From JARBAU01 sp040414675 (GTDB taxonomy: Archaea > Thermoproteota > Nitrososphaeria > Nitrososphaerales > Nitrososphaeraceae): DNA of 64,000 nt. The notes below the pieces were generated by a model. That model made no database searches, had not been told where the DNA came from, and saw only the letters and a program-made list of their open reading frames with translations. Both the position numbers and the translations under genes were made by a program. The stretch is taken from NCBI GenBank assembly GCA_040414675.1, contig JBEDUN010000040.1:1-64000 (forward strand). Direction: 5' to 3'. Within the stretch, counting starts at the first letter, position 1, and each line of letters opens with the position of its first letter. Shown here in pieces: positions 47,235 through 56,724 of the stretch.

Positions 47235-47310
47235 TCAACCAGTTGATATGAATATTAAATTGTCGAAAACCGTCTCAAGTTTTTATCATACTTATTCATA
47301 TATTAACTAC

Positions 47311-47805
47311 ATGGACATGAGCGCAACATGCGTTATGTGTGGTAAGAAATCACAGGACTATGCGATAGAATGTTCATGCTGCGGAAATTTCTATTGTACT
47401 GAAGACTGTAAAATCAGGGGTCATCAAAAAAAGATGATTCATCACACTTGGCTAGATTATAAACACCTTTATGAAAAAATTATGACGGGCGATTCACAAG
47501 TTAGATTAGTTACAGTATGCGATCTCAATGGCGAAATAATGTATTCTGGTCATAGGCAAAAAACAAAGAATTTGTTGACCTCAGAAGAAAGTAGAAATTC
47601 ACTTGAATTAGCTGTCAAGAGTTGGAAGATACGCAGCCAACTTGCATCAAAGATTGGCAAGGGAAAGTATGTATTGGCTGAATACGAAAAGGTTAAACGT
47701 ATAACTATGCCATTAGGCGAAAACCATCTCCTGTATATAACTACCGAGGTAGAGTGTAATCATTTGAGGTTAATTGATTTGATCAGAAATTTAGAGTGGC
47801 AATAA
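47311..47805 (+). CDS. HIT/MYND-like zinc finger fused to DUF6659-like domain
   Basis: The frame is open from 47248, but I start at ATG 47311 (MDMSATCVMCG; ATG 47317 is also possible) because the upstream residues look non-coding. The N-terminus has C-x2-C-x10-C-x2-C-x4-C-x3-C-x4-H-x5-H (CVMC, CSCC, YCTEDC, GHQ, HH). This is the cross-brace pattern of HIT or MYND zinc fingers, better known from eukaryotes. The C-terminal half (LVTVCDLNGEIMYSGHR, GKGKYVLAEYEKVKRITMPL) matches the DUF6659-like protein at 31138. The finger probably mediates protein contacts. Likely cytoplasmic. Confidence 0.72.
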   Translation: MDMSATCVMCGKKSQDYAIECSCCGNFYCTEDCKIRGHQKKMIHHTWLDYKHLYEKIMTGDSQVRLVTVCDLNGEIMYSGHRQKTKNLLTSEESRNSLELAVKSWKIRSQLASKIGKGKYVLAEYEKVKRITMPLGENHLLYITTEVECNHLRLIDLIRNLEWQ

Positions 47806-47852
47806 TAAAAATGTAGCTTCATCTTAAGATAACATTTCTCATCTAAGTATAT

Positions 47853-47890
47853 AGAATTGACAGGATTTGAACCCAAGAACCCTTTTTGCA
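47853..47890 (-). other. tRNA 3'-end-like fragment
   Basis: On the minus strand GGGTTCAAATCC followed by TGTCAATTC resembles the T-arm and acceptor 3' strand of a tRNA. The T-stem pairs only weakly and no D-arm, anticodon arm or matching 5' acceptor lies upstream. It may be a tRNA remnant left by integration, or chance. Confidence 0.2.
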
Positions 47891-47931
47891 TAGTTTGAAT
47901 TTATATATAATATAGAACTTAAGTTAAAATT

Positions 47932-48102
47932 GTGGATAAAAACAAGTCTTCACAATCAATTCCAGACGAAATTAATACTCATTTAGAGATATTTGGCAAG
48001 GAACCATGGGAGATGAGTTATGATCAGTTTGGATATTGTCAATTCTGTAATTCAAGGATAGATGAATTAGGCTATTGTGCATGTGGTGGAAGTTCGGGAT
48101 AG
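47932..48102 (+). CDS. Small zinc-ribbon protein, 56 aa
   Basis: GTG 47932 to TAG 48100. The N-terminal half is acidic and helical (SIPDEINTHLEIFGKEPWEM). The C-terminus has a four-cysteine ribbon: YCQFC, then after about nine residues GYCACGG. It lies 126 bases after the HIT/MYND-like gene on the same strand. The ribbon is complete, so it probably folds around one zinc. Function unknown. Confidence 0.6.
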   Translation: MDKNKSSQSIPDEINTHLEIFGKEPWEMSYDQFGYCQFCNSRIDELGYCACGGSSG

Positions 48103-48219
48103 TAGTGACAAAGTGCAGAATATCATGCTGTAGAGTTATTTGAATTCATAAATCTGACTGACTGAATTCAAATAAGCCAACAATCCGACCATAATAAATG
48201 GGCAAAATTTATTGCAATA

Positions 48220-48471
48220 TCAAATCAAATTTTTCATTCTGTCACAGATCTTTAAAAAGAGCATTCCCTTCGCCGTAGTTCTATACGTTCTTTGAAATCG
48301 CATATATTCTATTAAACCAGAATGAAATAAATGAAACAAATATTCTTTGAACATGGTATGAGTAATATTTGCTTTAGTTAAGATTTCTACCTGTTTTACT
48401 TCGTTACCATTGGCAATCTCTAGGATTGATGTAATTATTTCAATCCTATTTCGATAGTAGATCGGATTCAT
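48220..48471 (-). CDS. Archaeal winged-helix protein, 83 aa
   Basis: The sequence has the PF14947-type layout: IIEILTSILEIANGNEVKQ-like first helix (here RIEIITSILEIANGNEVKQV), the HTH EILTKANITHTMFKEYLFHL, a short strand GLIEY, and the wing QRTYRTTAKGMLFLKICDRM. The TTAKG before the last helix is typical. Single-domain DNA-binding proteins of this kind are abundant in these archaea. Regulon unknown. Confidence 0.85.
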   Translation of the reverse strand: MNPIYYRNRIEIITSILEIANGNEVKQVEILTKANITHTMFKEYLFHLFHSGLIEYMRFQRTYRTTAKGMLFLKICDRMKNLI

Positions 48472-48783
48472 ATCACAATTAGAATCTTACCAACAATTAT
48501 ACTAATTCTAGTCTTGTAAAGAACATGTTTGATTTATCACAATTGCTGCTGTTAAATTAATTAGAATTGTTAACAAATAGATGTAGCATCCACAGGAGTA
48601 TTTTGAGAAGTTCAAGTTAAAACAAAATTAAGAACTATACTACGTTATTGTTTGATTATTTCCTAACTTGATCATCCCAGATGTGTATTGCTAGGGATAT
48701 CATCTGCCTTCAAATGCTGGTGAGAACACATATACCTTAGAAAGATAAACAACATTTTCAGAATATATGCAATTAGAAAATCG

Positions 48784-48891
48784 ATGAAAGAAATTATGCT
48801 TAAATTGCAAAAACTATCTGAAAGATACCAGCTTCTGGATTTAACAAATCTGAAAACAGATCATCATAATTATGATTGTAAAGTGTTGTGA
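48784..48891 (+). CDS. Doubtful 35-aa ORF
   Basis: ATG 48784 gives MKEIMLKLQKLSERYQLLDL then TNLKTDHHNYD. The amphipathic helix looks real but the frame is short. The rest of 48472-48989 is AT-rich with nothing else noticed. Confidence 0.22.
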   Translation: MKEIMLKLQKLSERYQLLDLTNLKTDHHNYDCKVL

Positions 48892-48989
48892 AATGCAAAT
48901 CTAACTTTACTTGGTTTTGTAAGGCTAAAAATACTTATTGTTTCCAACTTGATTTATACAAGGCTTTTAATTTTATATGTAATAGATAA

Positions 48990-49295
48990 ATGACCAAATG
49001 CAATATCCATTCAGACTTTTTTGATGATGAATGCGATGAATGTAAGAAAGAGTATCATGAGATGAAGGGTCTTATTGATACTTCTGATGGTGTTAGTTAT
49101 AGAGAAATCGATGAAAAACATCAAATAAAAAAATATAAAGAATTTACCGAAGAACGTGCAAAACAATTGTACGAGGAATTATTAATTCAATATGTCAAAG
49201 GTTCGTGTAATGAGGTAGAAGCAGCCGAAAAGGCAAGGGCGATCATTAGAAAACAATGTAGTATAAGAGGAATCCCTTTCTGGTCGTGGACCTAG
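48990..49295 (+). CDS. Small metal-binding helical protein, 101 aa
   Basis: It begins MTKCNIHSDFFDDECDECKK, where C4, H7, C15 and C18 could hold a zinc ion, much like a B-box half site. A long charged helical region follows (YKEFTEERAKQLYEELLIQY) and a C-terminus KARAIIRKQCSIRGIPFWSW. The frame is clean from ATG 48990. Unknown function; soluble. The following 49296-49635 is an AT-rich leader with no gene. Confidence 0.65.
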   Translation: MTKCNIHSDFFDDECDECKKEYHEMKGLIDTSDGVSYREIDEKHQIKKYKEFTEERAKQLYEELLIQYVKGSCNEVEAAEKARAIIRKQCSIRGIPFWSWT

Positions 49296-49635
49296 AATGC
49301 AAACGATAAAACCAGTACAAATGCACACCTACGCTATCTGGATATTGAATTTAATAAATTAACCATGTTCGATTTTAAAGACAATAGTTTGTATACAGTA
49401 TTTCTGAGAAACTGGTGTAGTAAATAATATAAGCAGTTCCAATTAACTGGATGTTTGGACTGGGCAATTAGATCTTTATGATATACTATGAAATATTTCT
49501 ACTTATCAGGCATATGCATAAACATAACTATCGTGATAATTAATCTTCAGTTATATTTCTAAGCAAATTAACCAAATATTACATATATCACAATATCTAA
49601 TTAACATTTGATATTATCGATAATATTATGATATT

Positions 49636-51201
49636 ATGATGTCAATAGCGGATGAACTAAAACTCATAGCAAGGGGAGAAATACTTTCTGATGAATGGAA
49701 CAGGGAAGTATATTCTGTCGACGCTAGTCATTATTCAATTAAACCATCTGTAATATTGTTCCCCTTAGACGAGCATGATCTTGCAGAAATTTGTCGATAC
49801 GGATATTCAAAAAATGTATCTATAACGGCAAGAGGAGCAGGAACTGGACTATTAGGGCAATCACTTAACGATAACATAGTTATTGATTTTACAAAACATA
49901 TGAACAAAATTTTGGAAATTGAATCTGATCATGTAATTGTCCAGCCTGGAATAGTCAAGGGTGTACTGGACAAAGAATTGAGGAAACGGGGCAAATTCCT
50001 ACCTCCTGATCCGGCAAGTAGCAATTATTGTACTATTGGCGGCATGATTGCTAATAATTCAAGTGGTGTTCATACACTAGGATATGGCAGCACAATTGAT
50101 TATCTAGATACTATCAATGTAGTATACTCTGATGGTAATCTCATGACTATTGGTAGTGGCAATTCAAATACAAATACGAATACAAACATCAATTATGACA
50201 AAGGATACACAGACGATGACAAGGATGACAAGATAGTGAAATTGTATAGATTGCTATCATTACATAGTAATATTGAACTAATCAAAAATAAATATCCAAA
50301 TGTTACAAAGAATTCATGTGGCTATCGTCTTGACGAAGTAATCAAAGATAATAAATTCTCTGCATATAAACTATTTGCAGCTTCTGAGGGAACATTAGGA
50401 CTAGTAACTTCGGCAAAACTGAGGATTATAGACATTCCTCTTTATAGAACCACAATTGTGTTAGGTTTTAATGATTTATTATCTGCAATGAGAGCTGTTC
50501 CATTTATCTTGAAATTCTCCCCAGTTGCACTAGAAATGATGGATGAGACTGTATTACAGAATTTTCAGGAATCAGATTGCAAAGTGAAGAATAAAGGAGA
50601 CATCCACCGAGGTAATGGTTGTCTATTATATGTAGAATTCGCTGGAGACAATCTTTTCGATGTCGAACAGAAATTTGCGGGTTGTAAGGAAAAATTATCA
50701 TCCATATCTTCGGTGATAGAAAGCGTCTCGGACGAACAAAGCTCAGTCCGAATATGGAGAGCGCGAAAAAATGCATTAAATAATATCACTAAACTGACCG
50801 TAGGCAGTAGAAAACCATTGGGTCTTATAGAAGATACAGTAGTCTCTCCGAACATCCTTTGTGACTATGCCCAGTTTATTTTACAAAAGTACATTGAAAA
50901 CAAACTAGATTATGTAATATATGGTCATGCAGGTAATGGAAATCTGCATACAAGACCAATGATAAATACAGATTCCCAAAATGAGATCAGATTATATGAT
51001 CATCTAGCAGAGGAGGTTTTTACAAAGGTTATCAGCAGTGGGGGAACTATAACGGGAGAGCATGGTGATGGGATTGCCAGAACAAAATATATCGAATTTA
51101 TGTATGGTTCTCAAATGGCTTCAATTTTTCAGCAAATTAAGAAAATATTCGATCCTAAATTTATTATGAATCCCGGTAAAAAAGTTGTGAATCGACTTTA
51201 A
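49636..51201 (+). CDS. FAD-linked oxidase, GlcD / D-lactate dehydrogenase family
   Basis: 521 residues. The VAO-type FAD domain is clear: PSVILFPLDEHDLAEICRYG, then the FAD pyrophosphate loop ARGAGTGLLGQS, and PPDPASSNYCTIGGMIANNS. The C-terminal cap has YGHAGNGNLHTRPM and the end GTITGEHGDGIARTKY, both typical of GlcD and D-lactate/2-hydroxyglutarate dehydrogenases. It oxidises a D-2-hydroxy acid to the 2-oxoacid. There is no C-terminal Fe-S domain and no GlcE/GlcF neighbours, so the electron acceptor is unknown. An Asn/Thr low-complexity insert sits near residues 176-186. ATG 49636 and the next ATG 49639 are equivalent starts. Confidence 0.88.
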   Translation: MMSIADELKLIARGEILSDEWNREVYSVDASHYSIKPSVILFPLDEHDLAEICRYGYSKNVSITARGAGTGLLGQSLNDNIVIDFTKHMNKILEIESDHVIVQPGIVKGVLDKELRKRGKFLPPDPASSNYCTIGGMIANNSSGVHTLGYGSTIDYLDTINVVYSDGNLMTIGSGNSNTNTNTNINYDKGYTDDDKDDKIVKLYRLLSLHSNIELIKNKYPNVTKNSCGYRLDEVIKDNKFSAYKLFAASEGTLGLVTSAKLRIIDIPLYRTTIVLGFNDLLSAMRAVPFILKFSPVALEMMDETVLQNFQESDCKVKNKGDIHRGNGCLLYVEFAGDNLFDVEQKFAGCKEKLSSISSVIESVSDEQSSVRIWRARKNALNNITKLTVGSRKPLGLIEDTVVSPNILCDYAQFILQKYIENKLDYVIYGHAGNGNLHTRPMINTDSQNEIRLYDHLAEEVFTKVISSGGTITGEHGDGIARTKYIEFMYGSQMASIFQQIKKIFDPKFIMNPGKKVVNRL

Positions 51202-51374
51202 TCCTACTCTAGTAAGAAAGACAGATTCGTTCTTCTTATTGATAGACTAAGAAAACAAATACAATACGAATCAGCTAAATTCATTATTATGAATTAATTC
51301 ATTCAACAAGCATTATTCAGTACAAATAATGCTTTGTTTTTTCGTAATTTAATTGATAATGACAGTAAGAATGA

Positions 51375-51563
51375 CATGAAAATCGGATTAACTACTACAA
51401 ACAGATTGCACATCATGCTACAAAACAAAATATAATTAGACTTACGACAGAAGTTAAAAATGCGGGTTTAGATTCTCTAGGGGTTTTAGAAAGATATAGA
51501 TACAGAGTTGTAAAAGAAAGCTGTTGTAGCAGTATGGGTATTAATACTCATATTGCAGATTAA
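51375..51563 (+). pseudogene. 3' remnant of an unknown gene
   Basis: A 62-codon open frame without a start codon, bounded by TGA at 51372, reads as solid protein: NYYKQIAHHATKQNIIRLTT, EVKNAGLDSLGVLERYRYRV and VKESCCSSMGINTHIAD. It looks like the C-terminal end of a lost gene. It converges with the pseudogene at 51580. Confidence 0.4.
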
Positions 51564-51579
51564 CCCCTTTACTCAAATA

Positions 51580-51852
51580 TCAATGATGCCCATGTGCATG
51601 TTTAGTAGATGTCTTTGCTATGTTCAAAAGTTCCGTGATATGATCAATGAGTCGCAGTTTCCAAATAATAAATAACTTGTTGGTCTCTAATGGCAGATCC
51701 TCCATAGTCTTGTCAATTTTGGACAGCAATTCCTGTACTTCACCCTATTGATCTAAATAAGTTGATATCGTAGTGCCCCATTCATTGATAATATCTGCTT
51801 GCTGGCTTCTGATGGATATTATCAGATTGTTTAGGATACGGATTTTCCACAT
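51580..51852 (-). pseudogene. Hypothetical gene with one in-frame TAG
   Basis: From ATG 51852 the frame reads MWKIRILNNLIISIRSQQAD and DIINEWGTTISTYLDQ, then TAG, then in the same frame GEVQELLSKIDKTMEDLPLE, TNKLFIIWKLRLIDHITELL and a His-rich end KHAHGHH. Both halves are amphipathic helix. A single nonsense change splits a 90-codon gene. Family unknown. The remainder of 51202-52162 is AT-rich and empty. Confidence 0.5.
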
Positions 51853-52162
51853 ATTAAAAATTGTATGCCATCATATGGAAAGTCTCTGCATCTTGGCATT
51901 TTCCCCAATCACTATCGTCTTTATTTAATCTATCAAACAAATGAGTGACAGACTATTTTACGTATGGCAATTAGATACTCGACATACTACTCCATTGTCT
52001 ATTCGTGACGCGGTCCTGAAACCTTTTGAATTAATAGTATGAAAAATCCTCAATATCTTAATTGTTATAGTGATTCAGTCATTAGTGTATATATTATTAA
52101 CACCAGAGTATTAACTATAGTTGACCTTATTACGTATTGTCTAAAAAAATATTTGTATGTGG

Positions 52163-53350
52163 CTACCACTTAACGGTAACTGTATCGAATGCCGTAGTAG
52201 GCGGTGCATCATCAAATGGTACAGTGAAATAGTCACTAGTAACAGTCTTCTTTTTGTTATCCACTGTAATTCGAAGAAATCCTGGTTCTTGGTCATTATA
52301 AGCTGCCAAGACAACATCTGAGCGAGTGGTTTGAAAATTAGGAGGCAACTGATTACGATCCTCATCTAATTCAATTTTGTGAAGTAATCGAGGAGTATTG
52401 GCATAACCACCAGCTCCAGCTATAATATAAGGAATATTTTTTAATCCCACCTTGCGCTCGAACCTCTGGTATGAATGTACATGGCCAGAGAGTACAATTG
52501 TTGGCGTACGTCCGGTGGCTTGTATAACACGATCAATGGCAATGCCTATATCTGGATATCCTCCATGTACAGTATCGAGAGAATATGGTGGATGATGAAC
52601 TGTAACAATTAGAGCTTTTTCAGTAGAGGCATTGTGGACCTGCTGTTGAAACCATTGTAATTGCTCGCTGGTACCTCTAGCATCAAGAGTGCCGTCAACA
52701 TTTGAATATAAGCCAACAATCGTTGCAAATGGTGTATTAAAGGTCCAATAGACATAAGGTTGAGTCACAGTAGAACGATATGGAGAAACATGGTGGCTTG
52801 ATGCATCACAAAAGTTCATCATGAAACCATAGAGCGATGTCTCACTATCTACAGGATCTCCTGGGCGGGTATGAGTATCACCATCATGATTGCCTGCTAT
52901 TGCAAAGATAGAGCCGTGATAGTATTGATATGGTTCGTAAAATTGACTATCATATAGAGAACTCTGGCCATTAAAGTATACAACATCTCCAAGATTATAA
53001 TAAAACGCTGGCGCTAGTTTAGTATCTCCTGTTGAGGAAATTTGGTGATCCATGGCATCTGAAATTGCTTTTTCGACATCGTCACCATGAACTCCCCCCG
53101 TGTCCCCTACCGCATGAAAGGATAGTGTGTTAGTATCAAGCGCCGCTTGGGCCTCCTGAGGCAGTATTACATCCATATCAAGACTCAGGTTGTCTAAATT
53201 AGTAGATGGTGGTGGAATAAACTCAGGATAAGGTTTAGGTTGTGCAACTGGGTCTCCAAGGGGACGACGAACCTTGCCTGGTCTTTGTGCAACATCCTGT
53301 ATGAAATGAGGACGGATTGGTGTAGTCCTTAGAACATCCGAGTGACTCAT
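52163..53350 (-). CDS. Calcineurin-like metallophosphoesterase, purple-acid type
   Basis: 395 residues. The five metal-binding blocks are in order: AVGDTGG (Asp83), YNLGDVVY (Asp122), AGNHDG (Asn154-His155), VTVHHPPYS (His252/253) and LSGHVHSYQRF (His290, His292). The Y-x-R-F after GHVH and the tyrosine in the second block recall purple acid phosphatases. It would hydrolyse phosphate mono- or diesters. No signal peptide: the Pro-rich start (PIRPHF, RRPLGDP, PYPEFIPPP) is not hydrophobic, so it is cytoplasmic, unlike most purple acid phosphatases. It is divergent from the UspA gene. Confidence 0.9.
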   Translation of the reverse strand: MSHSDVLRTTPIRPHFIQDVAQRPGKVRRPLGDPVAQPKPYPEFIPPPSTNLDNLSLDMDVILPQEAQAALDTNTLSFHAVGDTGGVHGDDVEKAISDAMDHQISSTGDTKLAPAFYYNLGDVVYFNGQSSLYDSQFYEPYQYYHGSIFAIAGNHDGDTHTRPGDPVDSETSLYGFMMNFCDASSHHVSPYRSTVTQPYVYWTFNTPFATIVGLYSNVDGTLDARGTSEQLQWFQQQVHNASTEKALIVTVHHPPYSLDTVHGGYPDIGIAIDRVIQATGRTPTIVLSGHVHSYQRFERKVGLKNIPYIIAGAGGYANTPRLLHKIELDEDRNQLPPNFQTTRSDVVLAAYNDQEPGFLRITVDNKKKTVTSDYFTVPFDDAPPTTAFDTVTVKW

Positions 53351-53608
53351 ATCAGTCGTAGAAGAATGATATTAATAAAGTTGATTCACCAAAGTGAATC
53401 ATTGAATTTGCAAATCACTAAGAAGAGAAGTTTTTAACTTTAGGGAATAGTACATATAATCTCAGATAAAGACTCAGATATAACACATATAGAGAAACTT
53501 CCTTAAAATGTTTGCTGAAATACGAGAGGACGAATTTATGCGAATCAAATGGAAAAGTCAAAATTGAAAAATTAAAATGCTGTATGATTATGATTATTAC
53601 GTAATTAT

Positions 53609-54082
53609 ATGTCTGAAAACACTCAAAAGCCCTTTACAGTTATGGTTGCGATCGATGGCTCTGAAACATCTATGAGAGCTGCAGAATATGCAGTTGCAAT
53701 CACTAAAAATACAAAAAATAAAGATACACAATTAATTGGAATAACAATAATAGATCTAGGCAGATTAAGTTATTCTTTTTTTGTTACTGCGCCTACTTAT
53801 GGCTCAAAAGAAATGGAAGAAAAAAGAGAGGAGGCAGAAGTATGGTTGAATCAGGTAGACCAGTTATCAAAAGAAAATCACATTCCAAAGTTCAAGTCAG
53901 AAATCGTTGAAGATGTTGTATCAAGGATAGGAGGAGCAATAGTAAATTATGCAGAAAAGGAGAAAGTAGATTTGATAGTGGTAGGTACTAGAGGAAGATC
54001 AGGCCTTAAAAAAATGTTAATTGGGAGTGTTGCATCGGACATACTACATTACGCACATTGTCCTGTAATGATAGTGAAATAA
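53609..54082 (+). CDS. Universal stress protein UspA family
   Basis: 157 residues with one USP domain. The first strand is VMVAIDGSETSMRAAEYAV, with the ATP-contacting Asp. The C-terminal ATP loop is VVGTRGRSGLKKMLIGSVAS (G-x2-G-x9-G-S), ending CPVMIV. This is the ATP-binding sub-type. A soluble dimeric stress protein that accumulates under nutrient or redox stress. Stands alone, convergent with the SDR gene. Confidence 0.93.
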   Translation: MSENTQKPFTVMVAIDGSETSMRAAEYAVAITKNTKNKDTQLIGITIIDLGRLSYSFFVTAPTYGSKEMEEKREEAEVWLNQVDQLSKENHIPKFKSEIVEDVVSRIGGAIVNYAEKEKVDLIVVGTRGRSGLKKMLIGSVASDILHYAHCPVMIVK

Positions 54083-54204
54083 AGTAGATATTTCACATAT
54101 CTGAGATTATTGAAATGGGATATGGGGTATGTAGACTAACGACTGATAAATCTCTATTGTAGAATATAAATATATAGCGTATATAAAACTCCGAATACAA
54201 TGAA

Positions 54205-55050
54205 CTATTTCCGAATTGTTGCCGTATTATTACCATGGCTCACTGCATTGTGTTGTACATTTGGACCAAAACTAGGATACAACGTCATGCCACCATCTAC
54301 AAAATACGATGCACCTGTAACATAGCTTGCTTTATTTGATGCCAAGAATTCAACTACATTTGCTACGTCATCTGCAGAGCCAACCTTACCCATTGGTATT
54401 AATTTAAGAACACTTTCTAATTCTGACTTGTTGTTTCTTAGAATGGTATTCATATCTGTATCAATAGCCCCAGGGGCTACCAAATTCACTCTAATGTTAT
54501 CTTTAGCTAATTCTAAAGCCATAGTCTTTGTCATCATCTCAATACCAGCCTTGGATGTGGCATAAGGCACATAATGCGGTTTTGGTATTATCTGATGAAC
54601 CGAGGATATATTTATTATACATCCGCCTGTTGGATCTTGCTGTCTTTTCATATGTTTGACAGCCTCTCTGCTGCATACAAATGGCCCTGTAAGATCGACT
54701 CCAATAATCTTGTACCATTCTTCAATACTTGTTTCTTCAAATGGTACATCCTGTTGAATTCCTGCATTGTTTACTAGTACATCTATTCGATCATACTTTT
54801 TAATCGTCTCATCAATAAGGTTTATACAATCACTTTCTTTTGAAACATCAGCTTGAATTGCAATTGAATCACAATCCAAATGTTTTATCTCTTCAGATAT
54901 CTGCTGAGCTCGTTCTATTTTTCTGGAATTTGTAACTATGCCCGAATATTCTTTTGATTTTGCAAATGCAATTGCTATAGCTCTTCCAATTCCTTCGCTG
55001 GAACCAGTTATAACTGCAATCTTTTTTCCTCTACTATTTTGAGTATTCAT
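54205..55050 (-). CDS. Short-chain dehydrogenase/reductase (classical SDR)
   Basis: 281 residues. Cofactor-binding TGSSEGIGRAIA at 15-26, NNAG at 94-97, and the catalytic set Ser149/150, Tyr163 and Lys167 (ISSVHQ, VPYATSK). The C-terminal G-A-S-Y-F-V-D-G-G-M-T motif is typical of glucose-1-dehydrogenase or 3-oxoacyl-reductase-like SDRs. Arg43 and Lys44 after the second strand suggest NADP(H). It reduces a carbonyl or oxidises an alcohol; substrate not readable. The last ~25 residues (FGPNVQHNAVSHGNNTA) are an extra tail. Confidence 0.9.
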   Translation of the reverse strand: MNTQNSRGKKIAVITGSSEGIGRAIAIAFAKSKEYSGIVTNSRKIERAQQISEEIKHLDCDSIAIQADVSKESDCINLIDETIKKYDRIDVLVNNAGIQQDVPFEETSIEEWYKIIGVDLTGPFVCSREAVKHMKRQQDPTGGCIINISSVHQIIPKPHYVPYATSKAGIEMMTKTMALELAKDNIRVNLVAPGAIDTDMNTILRNNKSELESVLKLIPMGKVGSADDVANVVEFLASNKASYVTGASYFVDGGMTLYPSFGPNVQHNAVSHGNNTATIRK

Positions 55051-55383
55051 AGCATCTAAGATGGTATGTAGATGTCATCTATAAAAATGCATAAGGCGGA
55101 TTCATGTTATTCTATATTTTTGATAGATGTAACTTTAAGTCTGATGCTATACAGAATGATTGGATTTACGTGCCTAAAAATAAAAATAAACATAAACATA
55201 AACACAATACGCAAGACCCAACTACAAGCTTTAGTAAGTGTAAGTGCAGATAAAAAAAATATACATGAAATAATATTACTACTACTTCATAAAAATTGAA
55301 AAAAGATATAGACAGATTATGTACATAGAACAATAAACAGATAGATGTAACTGTTAGACATTTTAACTCGGAATACTTTCCTA
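55051..55383. other. Gap with AT-rich simple sequence
   Basis: Holds a run of AAATAA/CATAAA-like simple repeats near 55185-55210 and no convincing gene; a 75-codon frame at 55072 is low complexity. Confidence 0.45.
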
Positions 55384-56214
55384 ATGTCTATGAACTCAGT
55401 TACAGAAAATAGCTTTATCAAAAAACTACTGGTTAAACCCGATTCAAAAATCAAGCTCAAAGACTGGGATCCTAATCATATGGCAGAGTATAATCAAGAA
55501 CCCATCGAGAAGAAATTGATTGACATTATGAATCAGATCTCCGATTTGCAATACAAACTTTATGCGGACAAAGGTAAAGGTCTATTAATAGTTCTACAAG
55601 GAACTGATACTTCTGGTAAAGACAGTACAATTAGACACGTCATGAGTGCATTTAATCCCCAAAGTTGTAGAGCAATTTCTTTCAAGACGCCTAATAACGA
55701 AGAGTTATCTCATGATTATTTATGGCGTGCACACAAAAATATTCCTGCAAGGGGTCAAATTGTGATATTTAATCGGTCTTATTATGAAGACGTAATTGAG
55801 GTATCAGTACACAAGAGGATATCAAAAAGTACTTGTCATGAGAGATATAAACAGATTAATAATTTTGAGAAATATCTAGTTGAAAATGATATTCAAATCG
55901 TAAAGTTATTCTTACATATAAGTAAAGACGAGCAAAAGAAGAAGCTTGAAGAACGACTAAAGGACCCAACAAAACAGTGGAAATTCTCTGAAAATGATAT
56001 AGTTGAGCGTAAACTGTGGGATCAGTATGTAAGAGCACACGAAAAGGTATTAAATAAATGCAGTACTGAATACTCACCTTGGTATATTATTCCAGCAAAT
56101 ACTAAATGGTTCCGAAATTTTGCTGTGGCTTGCATTATTGATAGTATTCTTAATGATATGAACCTGAAATTTCCAAAGCCAAAGATGAATTTATCAAATG
56201 TAAAAATCGATTGA
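55384..56214 (+). CDS. ppk2: Polyphosphate kinase 2 (PPK2 family)
   Basis: 276 residues. Walker A is QGTDTSGKDS (Lys79), followed by SFKTPNNEELSHDYLWR. Walker B is IVIFNRSYYEDV with the usual Arg131. The lid region DPTKQWKFSENDIVERKLWD has the conserved K/R residues that bind polyphosphate. The family transfers phosphate between polyphosphate and nucleotides, in the direction of ATP or GTP formation for many members. At under 300 residues with one kinase domain it is a short-form PPK2. Cytoplasmic. Together with the PAP2 and metallophosphatase genes it hints at active phosphate handling, but they are not in an operon. Confidence 0.93.
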   Translation: MSMNSVTENSFIKKLLVKPDSKIKLKDWDPNHMAEYNQEPIEKKLIDIMNQISDLQYKLYADKGKGLLIVLQGTDTSGKDSTIRHVMSAFNPQSCRAISFKTPNNEELSHDYLWRAHKNIPARGQIVIFNRSYYEDVIEVSVHKRISKSTCHERYKQINNFEKYLVENDIQIVKLFLHISKDEQKKKLEERLKDPTKQWKFSENDIVERKLWDQYVRAHEKVLNKCSTEYSPWYIIPANTKWFRNFAVACIIDSILNDMNLKFPKPKMNLSNVKID

Positions 56215-56724
56215 ATATTCTACCTGTCTGAGATCAGATTCACTACTAATGCCGCCAAAATCATAAGCAGGATAAAAGAGTTGGAACATATATTGAAGCT
56301 ATGACTTGTCAATCAAGACATCATATGTACTCCAAGCGGTCTTTTTATAATTGACATTATGATTACCATGTGACATCCATATTAGTACGTGGTTAGACCT
56401 AATACGCATCATACTAAAAACACATACGTTCACTTATAACTTCAGGATTGTCCCTTCATCGCATATGCTCAGAATATTGCAATGGACATTGATGGAACTT
56501 CGAACGTCTTCTCAATTAAGTCTAGAAAATCCATAGTTTTAATATGATTAATTTTTTTGGATTTCTTTGACAGATTCTGAGTATAGTTGTTTGTTCAACA
56601 CCCTTTTGTAAGGGATAGATCTTTCATGCCCACATTAGTAATAATACCCTCCTCCACCCTCACAACATTATCTGAATTCAATTGATAGACAGATAATTAC
56701 TTTGAGATACTCTTTTTTCTCCAA
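56215..56724. other. Gap between convergent genes
   Basis: Right after the PPK2 stop a short open stretch (TTNAAKIISRIKELEHILKL) looks like a coding scrap; nothing else seen. Confidence 0.35.
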
